Below, piece by piece: positions 35,605 through 44,308 of a stretch of DNA of 64,000 nt (the first letter of the stretch is position 1; each line of letters opens with the position of its first letter). The position numbers were made by a program, and so were the translations under genes. Origin of the DNA: Pseudomonas sp. CC6-YY-74 (GTDB lineage Bacteria; Pseudomonadota; Gammaproteobacteria; Pseudomonadales; Pseudomonadaceae); contig NZ_CP019947.1 in NCBI RefSeq assembly GCF_002025205.1, forward strand, positions 4,917,501-4,981,500, in the 5' to 3' direction. A model generated the notes under the pieces. The model was given only the letters and a program-made list of their open reading frames with translations. It searched no databases and had not been told where the DNA came from.

Positions 35605-38088
35605 ATGACGCAAGTCACGGTGAAAGAACTGGCCCAAGTGGTCGACACACCGGTAGAGCGCCTGCTGCAGCAGATGCGTGAGGCGGGTTTGCCGCACAGC
35701 AGTGCCGAGCAAGTTGTTACCGATAACGAGAAGCAGGCTTTGCTTGCCCATCTCAAAAGCAGCCACGGCGTGAAGGTTGAAGAGCCGCGCAAGATTACCT
35801 TGCAGCGTAAAACTACCAGCACCCTTCGGGTGGCAGGTAGCAAGACCATCAGCGTTGAAGTGCGCAAGAAGAAAACCTTCGTAAAGCGCAGCCCTGAAGA
35901 GATCGAGGCCGAGAAGCAGCGTGAGCTGGCTGAACAGCGTGCGGTCGCCGAAGCGGCACGGGTGAAGGTAGAAGAAGAAGCCAAGCGTCGCGCAGCTGAT
36001 GGCGCGCAGGCTCAAGTACCTGGCGCCAAAGCTGACGAGACGACTGCAGCTGTAGCGGTTGCGCCGGTCGAGTTGCCGGTGGCCGCTGCAGTGGTTGAAG
36101 AGCGCAAGAAAGACGAACCGCGCCGTCCCGACAAGCCGCGTAATGAAGATGCCGATCGTCGTGGTGATCGCAAGACCACCCAGCATCGTCCTGCGGTCAA
36201 GGAAAAGGCACCGGCACCCCGTGTGGCGCCGCGCAGCGTCGACGAAGAAAGCGACAGCCATCGTCGTGGTGGGCGTGGCAAGTCCAAGCTGAAGAAGCGC
36301 AATCAGCATGGCTTCCACAGCCCGACTGGTCCGGTCGTACGTGATGTCGCCATTGGCGAAACCATCACCGTCGGTGAGTTGGCTCAGCAGATGTCGGTTA
36401 AAGCGGCTGAAGTCATCAAGTTCATGTTCAAGCTGGGCACTCCGGTGACCATCAACCAGGTACTGGATCAGGAAACTGCCCAGTTGATCGCCGAAGAGTT
36501 GGGCCACAAGGTCAAACTGGTCAGCGACAACGCCCTGGAAGATCAGCTGGCCGAGTCGCTGAAGTTTGAAGGCGAGACCTTCTCCCGTGCGCCGGTTGTG
36601 ACCGTAATGGGTCACGTTGACCACGGTAAGACCTCGCTGCTCGACTATATCCGTCGCGCCAAAGTGGCTGCAGGCGAAGCCGGCGGCATCACTCAGCATA
36701 TCGGCGCTTACCACGTCGAAACCGATCGTGGCATGGTCACCTTCCTCGATACTCCGGGTCACGCGGCGTTTACCGCCATGCGTGCCCGTGGTGCCCAGGC
36801 GACCGACATCGTGATCCTGGTTGTAGCGGCGGACGATGGTGTAATGCCGCAAACCATTGAAGCGGTTCAGCATGCCAAGGCCGCCGGTGTACCGCTGGTC
36901 GTTGCCGTGAACAAGATCGACAAGCCAGGTGCCGATCTCGATCGCATCAGAAGCGAGCTGTCCGTTCACGGTGTTACGTCCGAAGAGTGGGGCGGTGATA
37001 CGCCGTTCGTTTCGGTATCGGCGAAAGTCGGTACTGGTGTCGACGACTTGCTGGAAGCGGTCCTGCTGCAAGCCGAAGTACTCGAGCTTAAAGCGACCCC
37101 GTCCGCTCCTGGTCGTGGCGTCGTGGTTGAGTCGCGTCTCGACAAGGGGCGTGGCCCGGTTGCCACCGTGCTGGTTCAGGACGGTACGCTGCGCCAGGGC
37201 GACATGATTCTGGTCGGCTCGAACTACGGCCGTATTCGCGCCATGCTCGATGAAAACGGCAAGGCCATCAAGGAAGCGGGTCCGTCGATTCCGGTCGAGA
37301 TCCTCGGTCTGGATGGCACTCCGGAAGCGGGCGACGAGATGAGCGTGCTGACCGACGAGAAGAAGGCCCGTGAAGTGGCCATGTTCCGTCAAGGCAAGTT
37401 CCGCGAAGTCAAGCTGGCTCGTGCTCACGCCGGCAAGCTCGAGAACATCTTCGAGAACATGGGCCAGGAAGAGAAGAAGACGCTCAATATCGTCCTCAAA
37501 TCCGACGTCCGTGGTTCGCTGGAAGCCTTGCAAGGCTCGCTCGGTGGCTTGGGTAACGATGAAGTGCAAGTGCGTGTGGTCGGTGGCGGCGTCGGTGGTA
37601 TCACCGAATCCGATGCCAACCTGGCGCTGGCCTCCAATGCTGTACTGTTCGGCTTCAACGTGCGGGCCGATGCTGGCGCGCGCAAGATCGTCGAGCAGGA
37701 AGGTCTGGATATGCGTTACTACAACGTGATCTACGACATCATCGAAGACGTCAAGAAAGCTCTGACCGGTATGCTCGGCAGCGATGTTCGCGAGAATATT
37801 CTGGGTATCGCCGAAGTGCGTGACGTGTTCCGTTCGCCGAAGTTTGGCGCGATCGCCGGTTGCATGGTGCTCGAGGGTATCGTGCACCGTAACCGTCCGA
37901 TCCGCGTCCTGCGCGAAGACGTGGTTATCTTCGAAGGCGAACTGGAATCCCTGCGCCGCTTCAAGGACGACATGTCCGAGGTGCGTGCCGGCATGGAGTG
38001 CGGTATTGGCGTGAAGAGCTACAACGACGTCAAGCCTGGCGACAAGATCGAAGTGTACGAAAAAGTCCAAGTGGCTCGCAGCCTGTAA
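35605..38088 (+). CDS. infB: Translation initiation factor IF-2
   Basis: 827 residues. N-terminal IF2_N domain (TVKELAQVVDTPVERLLQQM), a long charged Arg/Glu/Ala-rich linker, then the GTPase domain with G1 GHVDHGKTS, G3 DTPGHAAF and G4 NKID, and the fMet-tRNA-binding C-terminal domain ending VYEKVQVARSL. Brings initiator tRNA to the 30S subunit. 26 bases after nusA. Interesting neighbour of the aberrant initiator-tRNA gene in the same operon. Confidence 0.98.
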   Translation: MTQVTVKELAQVVDTPVERLLQQMREAGLPHSSAEQVVTDNEKQALLAHLKSSHGVKVEEPRKITLQRKTTSTLRVAGSKTISVEVRKKKTFVKRSPEEIEAEKQRELAEQRAVAEAARVKVEEEAKRRAADGAQAQVPGAKADETTAAVAVAPVELPVAAAVVEERKKDEPRRPDKPRNEDADRRGDRKTTQHRPAVKEKAPAPRVAPRSVDEESDSHRRGGRGKSKLKKRNQHGFHSPTGPVVRDVAIGETITVGELAQQMSVKAAEVIKFMFKLGTPVTINQVLDQETAQLIAEELGHKVKLVSDNALEDQLAESLKFEGETFSRAPVVTVMGHVDHGKTSLLDYIRRAKVAAGEAGGITQHIGAYHVETDRGMVTFLDTPGHAAFTAMRARGAQATDIVILVVAADDGVMPQTIEAVQHAKAAGVPLVVAVNKIDKPGADLDRIRSELSVHGVTSEEWGGDTPFVSVSAKVGTGVDDLLEAVLLQAEVLELKATPSAPGRGVVVESRLDKGRGPVATVLVQDGTLRQGDMILVGSNYGRIRAMLDENGKAIKEAGPSIPVEILGLDGTPEAGDEMSVLTDEKKAREVAMFRQGKFREVKLARAHAGKLENIFENMGQEEKKTLNIVLKSDVRGSLEALQGSLGGLGNDEVQVRVVGGGVGGITESDANLALASNAVLFGFNVRADAGARKIVEQEGLDMRYYNVIYDIIEDVKKALTGMLGSDVRENILGIAEVRDVFRSPKFGAIAGCMVLEGIVHRNRPIRVLREDVVIFEGELESLRRFKDDMSEVRAGMECGIGVKSYNDVKPGDKIEVYEKVQVARSL

Positions 38089-38119
38089 CAGGCATGTAGC
38101 AGCGAGTTGCAATATGCAG

Positions 38120-38149
38120 CGCCCGGCCCCGTTTTTGCGCGGCCGGGCG
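38120..38149 (+). terminator. Hairpin between infB and rbfA
   Basis: Perfect 9-bp arms CGCCCGGCC / GGCCGGGCG with a 12-base loop, followed by TTTGCCGCTTTTA. Could be a partial terminator or an mRNA processing structure inside the operon. Confidence 0.45.
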
Positions 38150-38208
38150 TTTGCCGCTTTTAGGTCCGGCGTTTTTCAGGACGTCGTGGCGAGTGGAAGG
38201 TAGTATAA

Positions 38209-38616
38209 ATGGCCAAAGAATATAGCCGTGCCCAACGCATCGGCGACCAAATGCAGCGTGAACTGGCGCAATTGATTCGTCTGGAAATCAAAGACCCGCG
38301 CCTGGGCGGGCTGGTGACCATTACCGCGGTGGAAGTCAGCCGCGACGCCAGTCATGCCAAGGTTTTCGTCACCGTGATGGGCGCTGAGCCAGAGGAAGGC
38401 GTCGATCGCGTGGCGCAAAGTGTCAAGGTCCTCAACGACGCCAGCGGTTTCCTGCGCATGCAGTTGGGTAAGGCAATGAAGCTGCGCAGCGTGCCCAACT
38501 TGCGCTTCCACTACGACGAAAGTGTGGTGCGGGGTGCGCAATTGTCCGCGTTGATCGAGCGGGCCGTCAGTGAAGACAATTCGCACGGCGACGAAACAAC
38601 CGAGGCCAAGGAGTAA
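38209..38616 (+). CDS. rbfA: 30S ribosome-binding factor RbfA
   Basis: 135 residues, KH-like fold: SRAQRIGDQMQRELAQLI, DPRLGGLVTITAVEVSRD and the C-terminal VPNLRFHYDES. Acts in 16S rRNA 5'-end maturation and cold adaptation. Its stop is 4 bases before the truB start. Confidence 0.97.
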   Translation: MAKEYSRAQRIGDQMQRELAQLIRLEIKDPRLGGLVTITAVEVSRDASHAKVFVTVMGAEPEEGVDRVAQSVKVLNDASGFLRMQLGKAMKLRSVPNLRFHYDESVVRGAQLSALIERAVSEDNSHGDETTEAKE

Positions 38617-38620
38617 GCGC

Positions 38621-39538
38621 GTGGCTCAGGTGAAACGTATTCGTCGTCCGGTCAATGGCATCATCTTGCTGGATAAGCCGCGCGGCTTCAGTTCCAACGC
38701 TGCGCTGCAAAAAGTCCGTTGGTTGCTCAACGCCGAAAAAGCCGGGCATACCGGGAGTCTCGATCCCTTGGCTACTGGCGTGTTGCCGTTGTGCTTCGGC
38801 GAGGCGACCAAGTTCTCGCAGTATTTGCTGGACGCCGATAAAGGCTATGAGACCCTGATGCAACTGGGCGTCACCACCACCACCGCCGATGCCGAAGGCG
38901 AAGTGCTGGAGCGTCGCCCGGTGACCGTTGGTCGTGCCGATATCGAGGCATTGTTACCGCGTTTTCGCGGTGAAATCAGCCAGATACCGCCGATGTATTC
39001 GGCGCTCAAGCGTGACGGGCAGCCGCTGTACAAGCTCGCCCGTGCCGGTGAGGTGGTGGAGCGCGAGCCGCGTTCTGTTACTATTGCGCGCTTGGAATTA
39101 CTGAGCTGCGAGGCGGAGCAAGCGTGCCTGGCGGTCGACTGCACGAAAGGCACCTATATACGCACTCTGGTCGAGGATATCGGCCACTTGCTCGGTTGCG
39201 GCGCCCATGTTGCGCAGCTAAGGCGTACCAAGGCGGGCCCTTTCGGGCTAGACCAAACGGTGAGCCTGGAGGCGCTGGAACAGGCCCATGCCGAGGGTGG
39301 TCATGAGGCTGTCGATCAGTTTCTGCTGCCGGTGGACAGTGGCCTGCTGCATTGGCCGTTGTTGCAGTTTTCCGAGCACAGTTCGTTCTACTGGCTGCAA
39401 GGGCAGCCGGTACGCGCACCGGAAGCGCCGAAGTTCGGCATGGTACGGGTGCAAGATCACAATGGTTGCTTCATCGGGATCGGTGAAGTGAGCGAAGACG
39501 GGCGCATTGCGCCGCGTCGTTTGATTCGGTCGGTATGA
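38621..39538 (+). CDS. truB: tRNA pseudouridine-55 synthase TruB
   Basis: 305 residues from GTG 38621 (AQVKRIRRPVNGIILLDKP follows) with AAGGAG 7 bases upstream. Catalytic Asp in GHTGSLDPLATGVLPLC, then PPMYSALKRDGQPLY, and DCTKGTYIRTLVEDIG; C-terminal PUA-like part. Makes pseudouridine 55 in the T-loop of tRNAs. Confidence 0.97.
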   Translation: MAQVKRIRRPVNGIILLDKPRGFSSNAALQKVRWLLNAEKAGHTGSLDPLATGVLPLCFGEATKFSQYLLDADKGYETLMQLGVTTTTADAEGEVLERRPVTVGRADIEALLPRFRGEISQIPPMYSALKRDGQPLYKLARAGEVVEREPRSVTIARLELLSCEAEQACLAVDCTKGTYIRTLVEDIGHLLGCGAHVAQLRRTKAGPFGLDQTVSLEALEQAHAEGGHEAVDQFLLPVDSGLLHWPLLQFSEHSSFYWLQGQPVRAPEAPKFGMVRVQDHNGCFIGIGEVSEDGRIAPRRLIRSV

Positions 39539-39687
39539 CCGTGGCGTTGGTGGAGGGCTTCGGTTCTCGCCAGCGTATCGAGGGTGGCTGTTAATAGGCA
39601 CGGTCATTCCTCACTTTAAAATCACGGGAAGCGATTCCCGGCCTATTGCAACTGTTTCGGCCGTTGCCTAACTGAGAGGACGCCCAC

Positions 39688-39957
39688 ATGGCACTCAGCG
39701 TTGAAGATAAAGCCCAGATCGTTAACGACTACAAGCAAGCTGAAGGCGACACCGGTAGCCCGGAAGTGCAAGTTGCCTTGCTGACCTTCAACATCAACAA
39801 GCTGCAAGGTCACTTCAAAATCAACGGTAAAGACCACCACTCGCGTCGTGGCCTGATCCGTATGGTTAACCAGCGTCGCAAGCTGCTGGATTACCTGAAG
39901 GGCAAGGACGTTAGTCGTTACAGCGCCCTGATCGGTCGCCTGGGTCTGCGTCGCTAA
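39688..39957 (+). CDS. rpsO: 30S ribosomal protein S15
   Basis: 89 residues: DTGSPEVQVALLTFNINKLQ, DHHSRRGLIRMVNQRRKLLD and the C-terminal YSALIGRLGLRR. Binds the 16S central domain. In E. coli S15 represses its own translation through a leader fold; a short hairpin (CGGGAAGCGATTCCCG near 39627-39642) occurs upstream but I cannot tell if it has that role. A terminator follows before pnp. Confidence 0.98.
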   Translation: MALSVEDKAQIVNDYKQAEGDTGSPEVQVALLTFNINKLQGHFKINGKDHHSRRGLIRMVNQRRKLLDYLKGKDVSRYSALIGRLGLRR

Positions 39958-39984
39958 GCAATGCTTATGCGTAGCTGACTGCCG

Positions 39985-40023
39985 AAGCTGGAAGTGGGGT
40001 GCGTCCCTGCTTCCAGCTTTTGC
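39985..40023 (+). terminator. Terminator between rpsO and pnp
   Basis: 10-bp outer stem AAGCTGGAAG / CTTCCAGCTT with a further TGGGG/CCCTG-type inner pairing, then TTGCGTTT. In E. coli a partial terminator occupies the same place. Confidence 0.8.
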
Positions 40024-40059
40024 GTTTCAGTCGTACGCATTTAACCGCCTGTTAGGACA

Positions 40060-40088
40060 GTGTCGGGTTCGACTCCCGCAACTGCCCA
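40060..40088 (+). other. tRNA T-arm-like fragment
   Basis: GTGTCGGGTTCGACTCCCGC fits the tRNA T-arm (CGGG stem, loop TTCGACT, CCCG), followed by AACTGCCC. No matching 5' half (D-arm, anticodon arm) is present upstream, and the terminator of rpsO occupies that space. A relic, or chance. Confidence 0.3.
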
Positions 40089-40142
40089 CGAATTCTGCAA
40101 GAAACCGCTTTCCCCAAAGGCAAAAAAGAGAAGGAAAACACC

Positions 40143-42248
40143 GTGAACCCGGTAATCAAGAAATTTCAGTTCGGTCAATCGACCGTTACCCTCGAGACTG
40201 GCCGTATCGCCCGTCAAGCCACTGGCGCAGTACTGGTCAGCGTTGACGACGACGTCAGCGTATTGGTGACCGTGGTCGGCGCCAAGACTGCCGACCCAAG
40301 CAAGGGCTTTTTTCCCCTGGCTGTGCACTACCAGGAAAAAACCTACGCTGCCGGCAAGATCCCCGGCGGCTTCTTCAAGCGTGAAGCCCGTCCGTCCGAG
40401 AAAGAGACCCTGACCTCGCGCCTGATCGATCGGCCGATCCGTCCGCTGTTCCCGGAAGGTTTCCAGAACGAAGTGCAGGTTCTCTGCACCGTGGTTTCCA
40501 CTAGCAAGAAGACCGATCCGGACATCGCTGCAATGATCGGTACCTCGGCGGCCCTGGCGATCTCCGGCATCCCGTTCGACGGCCCTATCGGTGCTGCACG
40601 CGTAGCCTTCCACCCGGACTCCGGCTACCTGCTGAACCCGACTTATGAGCAGCAGAAAGCCTCCAGCCTGGACATGGTCGTGGCCGGTACCGCTGATGCC
40701 GTGCTGATGGTCGAGTCGGAAGCCAAAGAGCTGACCGAAGACCAGATGCTGGGCGCCGTGCTGTTCGCCCAGGAAGGCTTCCAGTGCGCGATCCAGGCTA
40801 TTAAAGAGTTGGCTGCCGAAGCCGCCAAACCGACCTGGGATTGGCAGCCTAAGCCGGAAAACACCCAACTGCTGGCTGCCATTCGCAGCGAGTTCGGTGC
40901 AGAAATCTCCAAGGCCTACGCCATCACCGTCAAGCACGAGCGTTATGCTCGTCTGGGCGAGTTGCGTGAGCAGATCGTCGCCAAGCTGTCTGGCGAAGAA
41001 GGTCAACCGACTGCCGCCGAGGTGAAAGCAGCCTTCGGTGAAGTCGAATACCGCACCGTGCGCGAGAACATCGTCAACGGTCAGCCGCGTATCGACGGCC
41101 GCGACACCCGCACCGTACGTCCGCTGGCCATCGAAGTCGGCGTGCTGCCGAAGACCCATGGTTCGGCACTGTTCACCCGCGGCGAAACTCAGGCCCTAGT
41201 GGTTGCGACCCTGGGTACTGCACGTGATGCACAGCTGCTCGACACCCTCGAAGGCGAGCGCAAAGACCCCTTCATGCTGCACTACAACTTCCCGCCCTAT
41301 TCGGTCGGCGAGTGCGGTCGTGTCGGCTTTACCGGTCGTCGCGAAATCGGCCACGGCCGCCTGGCCCGCCGCAGCATCTCGGCGATGCTGCCGAGCGCCG
41401 ACGAGTTTCCGTACACCATTCGTGTGGTATCGGAAATCACCGAGTCCAACGGTTCCAGCTCCATGGCTTCGGTCTGCGGTGCTTCCCTGGCGCTGATGGA
41501 TGCCGGTGTGCCGATGAAGGCACCGGTTGCCGGTATCGCCATGGGCCTGGTCAAGGACGGCGAGAAGTTCGCCATTCTGACTGACATCCTCGGCGACGAA
41601 GATCACCTGGGCGACATGGACTTCAAAGTAGCCGGTACCGCCAAGGGTGTTACCGCGCTGCAGATGGACATCAAGATCAAGGGCATCACCGAAGAAATCA
41701 TGGAAATCGCCCTGGGCCAAGCCCTGGAAGCGCGCCTGAACATTCTCGGCCAGATGAACCAGATCCTCGCTACCTCGCGTAACGAACTGTCGGCCAATGC
41801 GCCGACGATGATCGCGATGAAAATCGACACCGACAAGATCCGCGACGTGATCGGTAAGGGTGGCGCAACCATCCGTGCCATCTGCGAGGAGACCAAGGCC
41901 TCGATCGACATCGAAGACGACGGCACCATCAAGATCTTCGGTGAAACCAAGGAAGCGGCAGAGGCTGCGCGTCAGCGCGTTCTCGGCATCACCGCCGAGG
42001 CCGAGATCGGCAAGATCTACGTCGGCAAGGTCGAGCGCATCGTCGACTTCGGCGCCTTCGTCAACATCCTGCCGGGCAAGGACGGTCTGGTGCACATCTC
42101 GATGCTGAGCGATCAGCGCGTCGAGAAGGTCACCGACATTCTTAAAGAAGGTCAGGAAGTGAAGGTCTTGGTACTGGACGTGGACAACCGCGGCCGTATC
42201 AAGCTGTCGATCAAAGATGTGGCAGCCGCTGAAGCATCGGGCGCTTAA
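40143..42248 (+). CDS. pnp: Polynucleotide phosphorylase
   Basis: 701 residues from GTG 40143 (NPVIKKFQFGQSTVTLETG follows) with AAGGA upstream. Two RNase PH domains (the second with FTRGETQALVVATLG and HYNFPPYSVGE), a KH domain (IGKGGATIRAICEETKASID) and an S1 domain (YVGKVERIVDFGAFVNILPG). 3'-5' phosphorolytic RNA decay enzyme of the degradosome. A terminator follows at 42356. Confidence 0.98.
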   Translation: MNPVIKKFQFGQSTVTLETGRIARQATGAVLVSVDDDVSVLVTVVGAKTADPSKGFFPLAVHYQEKTYAAGKIPGGFFKREARPSEKETLTSRLIDRPIRPLFPEGFQNEVQVLCTVVSTSKKTDPDIAAMIGTSAALAISGIPFDGPIGAARVAFHPDSGYLLNPTYEQQKASSLDMVVAGTADAVLMVESEAKELTEDQMLGAVLFAQEGFQCAIQAIKELAAEAAKPTWDWQPKPENTQLLAAIRSEFGAEISKAYAITVKHERYARLGELREQIVAKLSGEEGQPTAAEVKAAFGEVEYRTVRENIVNGQPRIDGRDTRTVRPLAIEVGVLPKTHGSALFTRGETQALVVATLGTARDAQLLDTLEGERKDPFMLHYNFPPYSVGECGRVGFTGRREIGHGRLARRSISAMLPSADEFPYTIRVVSEITESNGSSSMASVCGASLALMDAGVPMKAPVAGIAMGLVKDGEKFAILTDILGDEDHLGDMDFKVAGTAKGVTALQMDIKIKGITEEIMEIALGQALEARLNILGQMNQILATSRNELSANAPTMIAMKIDTDKIRDVIGKGGATIRAICEETKASIDIEDDGTIKIFGETKEAAEAARQRVLGITAEAEIGKIYVGKVERIVDFGAFVNILPGKDGLVHISMLSDQRVEKVTDILKEGQEVKVLVLDVDNRGRIKLSIKDVAAAEASGA

Positions 42249-42355
42249 TTACCCGCGAGCTTTACGCGTTTAAAGAACGCCCTTTAGGTCAAGCCGTTCA
42301 GTAACCGTGTTGATGAACTGAGCTGAAAGACTTGCCCCGCCTGGGCCGGAAATGA

Positions 42356-42391
42356 AAAACCCTCGGAAGATAATTTCTCCGGGGGTTTTTT
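42356..42391 (+). terminator. Terminator of pnp
   Basis: 10-bp stem AACCCTCGGA / TCCGGGGGTT (one wobble) followed by TTTTTTG, 108 bases after the pnp stop. Confidence 0.88.
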
Positions 42392-42955
42392 GTTTCTAGT
42401 GGCCAGATCGATTAACCCTTCCATGGGCTCAAGCCGGTCCATAACCGTGTAGGAGAAGCGGCCCGCGGCGAATGCAGCCCGCTGGGCTGCCAGGTTGTGC
42501 TGGCGCGGTGCAGGGCACGCCGAGGTCGGGCCTCCCACAGATAAGACTCAAACCGGCGAATTTGAGTTAACCATCCAACCGTGCAGGCCACTGGATCCGG
42601 CGCTAGTTGGGCTTAACTACTCGGCATCAACACCTTCAGTGAGCGGCTTGCCTTCAGGCCCTGTTTTTGTGCGCCCGGCAGGGGGCACTCACTTGGAAGC
42701 GAAGGCCCTCTAAGTAGGCGGCTTTGCAGGCAGGTCGAAGCGGGTGTGCTTGAGTTTAGTGTCGTGCAATTTGCCCGAGAATATTGGCCTGAGCATGCAG
42801 ACTGCATGGTTAAGGGTTTTTATTGTTTCGTTAAGTGCTTGATAAATAAAACTATAACTGGGTTTTAGAGTTGGCGCATGGCTTGCAACAGTACAGGGGA
42901 GACTGCAGCTTGGAATGGCTTGCAGATTGTTTGCAACGTACAGGAGTCAATACCC
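42392..42955. other. Intergenic region without a recognised gene
   Basis: 564 bases between the pnp terminator and the BON gene. Short open frames on both strands show no conserved motif, ribosome site or coding character that I recognise. Holds a 7-bp hairpin ACTCAAA/TTTGAGT near 42547-42568 and, near the end, an AT-rich stretch (42830-42865) that likely carries the BON gene promoter. The fall in GC there is sharp. Confidence 0.5.
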
Positions 42956-43324
42956 ATGAAAAAGCCAATCAATACGTTCGCTTTTGCCGCTATCACCGCT
43001 ACGGTTTTGAGCCTGTCGCTTGCGGGTACCGCCTTCGCCGATAGCCGCACTGCCGCGCAGCCGATCATGCTGGCTGCAAGCGCCACCATGGACAAGGCCG
43101 AAGAGGCTGTTTCCGATACCTGGATTACCAGCAAGGTGAAGTCGACCTTCCTTGCCGATGACAGCCTCAGCGGTCTGGATATAAAAGTTGAAACCAACAA
43201 GGGGGTGGTTTCCCTTTCCGGGGTGGTTGCCAGTGATGCCGAGCGTGACCTGGCGATAGCTAAAACCAAGGAAATCAAAGGTGTTACTGCGGTGTCTGCC
43301 GACGGCCTGAAATCCGCCGACTAA
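42956..43324 (+). CDS. Periplasmic BON-domain protein (OsmY-like)
   Basis: 122 residues from ATG 42956 (MKKPINTFAFAAITATVLS), with AGGAG upstream; signal peptide with cleavage after GTAFA. One BON domain: VSDTWITSKVKSTFLADDSL, then VETNKGVVSLSGVVASDAER. BON proteins bind phospholipid or lipopolysaccharide and protect the envelope; E. coli OsmY has two such domains, this one only one. An osmotic or stationary-phase role is inferred. Confidence 0.88.
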   Translation: MKKPINTFAFAAITATVLSLSLAGTAFADSRTAAQPIMLAASATMDKAEEAVSDTWITSKVKSTFLADDSLSGLDIKVETNKGVVSLSGVVASDAERDLAIAKTKEIKGVTAVSADGLKSAD

Positions 43325-43390
43325 ATCACGTGGCAAACCGCCCGGCTCATACCAGTCGAGCCGGGCCTCACCAGCGAACGGGACAACCGC

Positions 43391-43588
43391 ATGAATACCG
43401 ACGTAATCAAAGGTAAGTGGAAGCAACTCAATGGTCGTATCAAGGCGCGTTGGGGCAATCTGAGCGACGATGACCTGGATGTGGCCGAAGGCCATAGCGA
43501 ATACCTGGCCGGCAAGCTGCAAGAGCGTTACGGTTGGACCAAGGAAAAGGCCGAGGATGAGTTGCGCGACTTCAGCAGCAAGCTGTAA
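43391..43588 (+). CDS. CsbD-family stress protein
   Basis: 65 residues: MNTDVIKGKWKQLNGRIKAR, WGNLSDDDLDVAEG and ERYGWTKEKAEDELRDF, the CsbD/YjbJ signature. A small, very hydrophilic, abundant protein induced by stress or stationary phase in relatives; no molecular function is known. It follows the BON gene by 66 bases and both may share general-stress control. Confidence 0.93.
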   Translation: MNTDVIKGKWKQLNGRIKARWGNLSDDDLDVAEGHSEYLAGKLQERYGWTKEKAEDELRDFSSKL

Positions 43589-43642
43589 GCGCAAACGTAA
43601 GATCAAAGCCCTGCGGGTCATGCTCGTGGGGCTTTGTCGTGT

Positions 43643-43939
43643 TCAGTTGCCGCGCTTGCTGTCGATAGTGCGCAGGCGGTTACCCTCGAATCGCAGGAAA
43701 TAGTACATGCCATTGCGCGGGCCGTAGGTCCATTCTTCCACCGACACTTCGCGACGAAAACCGTAGATGTCGATCACTTCGCGGTAGCCGATAAAGTCAC
43801 GGCTCTTCGGTTCGCCGCATTTGCCGAGCACTTCGCTGCTGGCGTCGTCGGTGCTGATCAAGGCGCTGCCGCAGCGCAAGGTCGAGGCCTGGACGCTACC
43901 GGCCAGCAGAATGAGCAGGGCAGTGAGGAGCGCTTTCAC
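43643..43939 (-). CDS. DUF2845 secreted protein
   Basis: 98 residues from GTG 43939 (KALLTALLILLAGSVQAS follows), a signal peptide cleaved after VQA. The mature part has paired Cys residues in STLRCGSALISTDDASSEVL and GKCGEPKSRDFIGY, then VEEWTYGPRNGMYYFLRFEG and a basic end. A tandem paralogue lies directly upstream (43996-44295). Upstream open codons are not conserved. Function unknown; a small disulfide-bonded periplasmic beta protein is inferred. Confidence 0.85.
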   Translation of the reverse strand: MKALLTALLILLAGSVQASTLRCGSALISTDDASSEVLGKCGEPKSRDFIGYREVIDIYGFRREVSVEEWTYGPRNGMYYFLRFEGNRLRTIDSKRGN

Positions 43940-43995
43940 GGGGTTAACCAGTTCGACAAGGATATGCCTCAGGCTACCTTGCGGGCAGGCGTTTG

Positions 43996-44295
43996 TCAGT
44001 GGCCGCGTCGGCGTTCGATGTGGGTCAGGCGGTTGCCCTCGAAGGTCAGGATGGTGAGCATGCCGTTGCTGGGTCCGTAGACCCATTCCTCGATCTTGAA
44101 CTCGCGCCGTTCGTATGACCCGAGGGTGTAGCCAACCAGATCACGGAAGGCCGGCTCACCGCATTTCTGCTCCACTTCAAAGGAGCGATCACCGACGCTG
44201 ACCAGTTGGCTGCCGCAGCGCAGGGTATCGGCCTGGGCCGTAGCGGCGCAGCAACTGAGCGCCAAGGCTAGAAAAATGGGGCTAAGCCGTCTCAT
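43996..44295 (-). CDS. DUF2845 secreted protein
   Basis: 99 residues with signal peptide MRRLSPIFLALALSCCAATAQA (cleavage after AQA; quoted in parts: MRRLSPIFLAL, SCCAATAQA). Mature DTLRCGSQLVSVGDRSFEVE, QKCGEPAFRDLVGY and EEWVYGPSNGMLTILTFEGN mirror the neighbour at 43643-43939, so the two arose by duplication. Function unknown. It follows the DUF748 gene by 13 bases on the same strand and may be co-transcribed with it. Confidence 0.88.
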   Translation of the reverse strand: MRRLSPIFLALALSCCAATAQADTLRCGSQLVSVGDRSFEVEQKCGEPAFRDLVGYTLGSYERREFKIEEWVYGPSNGMLTILTFEGNRLTHIERRRGH

Positions 44296-44308
44296 AGTGG
44301 ACTCCGTC

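Noticed and set aside
35257..38112. A 951-codon open frame antisense to nusA-infB
   Set aside because: Shadow of codon bias in infB; composition is His/Leu/Gln-rich without conserved motifs.
42495..42807. Short open frames on both strands in the pnp-BON gap
   Set aside because: No ribosome sites, no conserved motifs, and composition unlike neighbouring genes.
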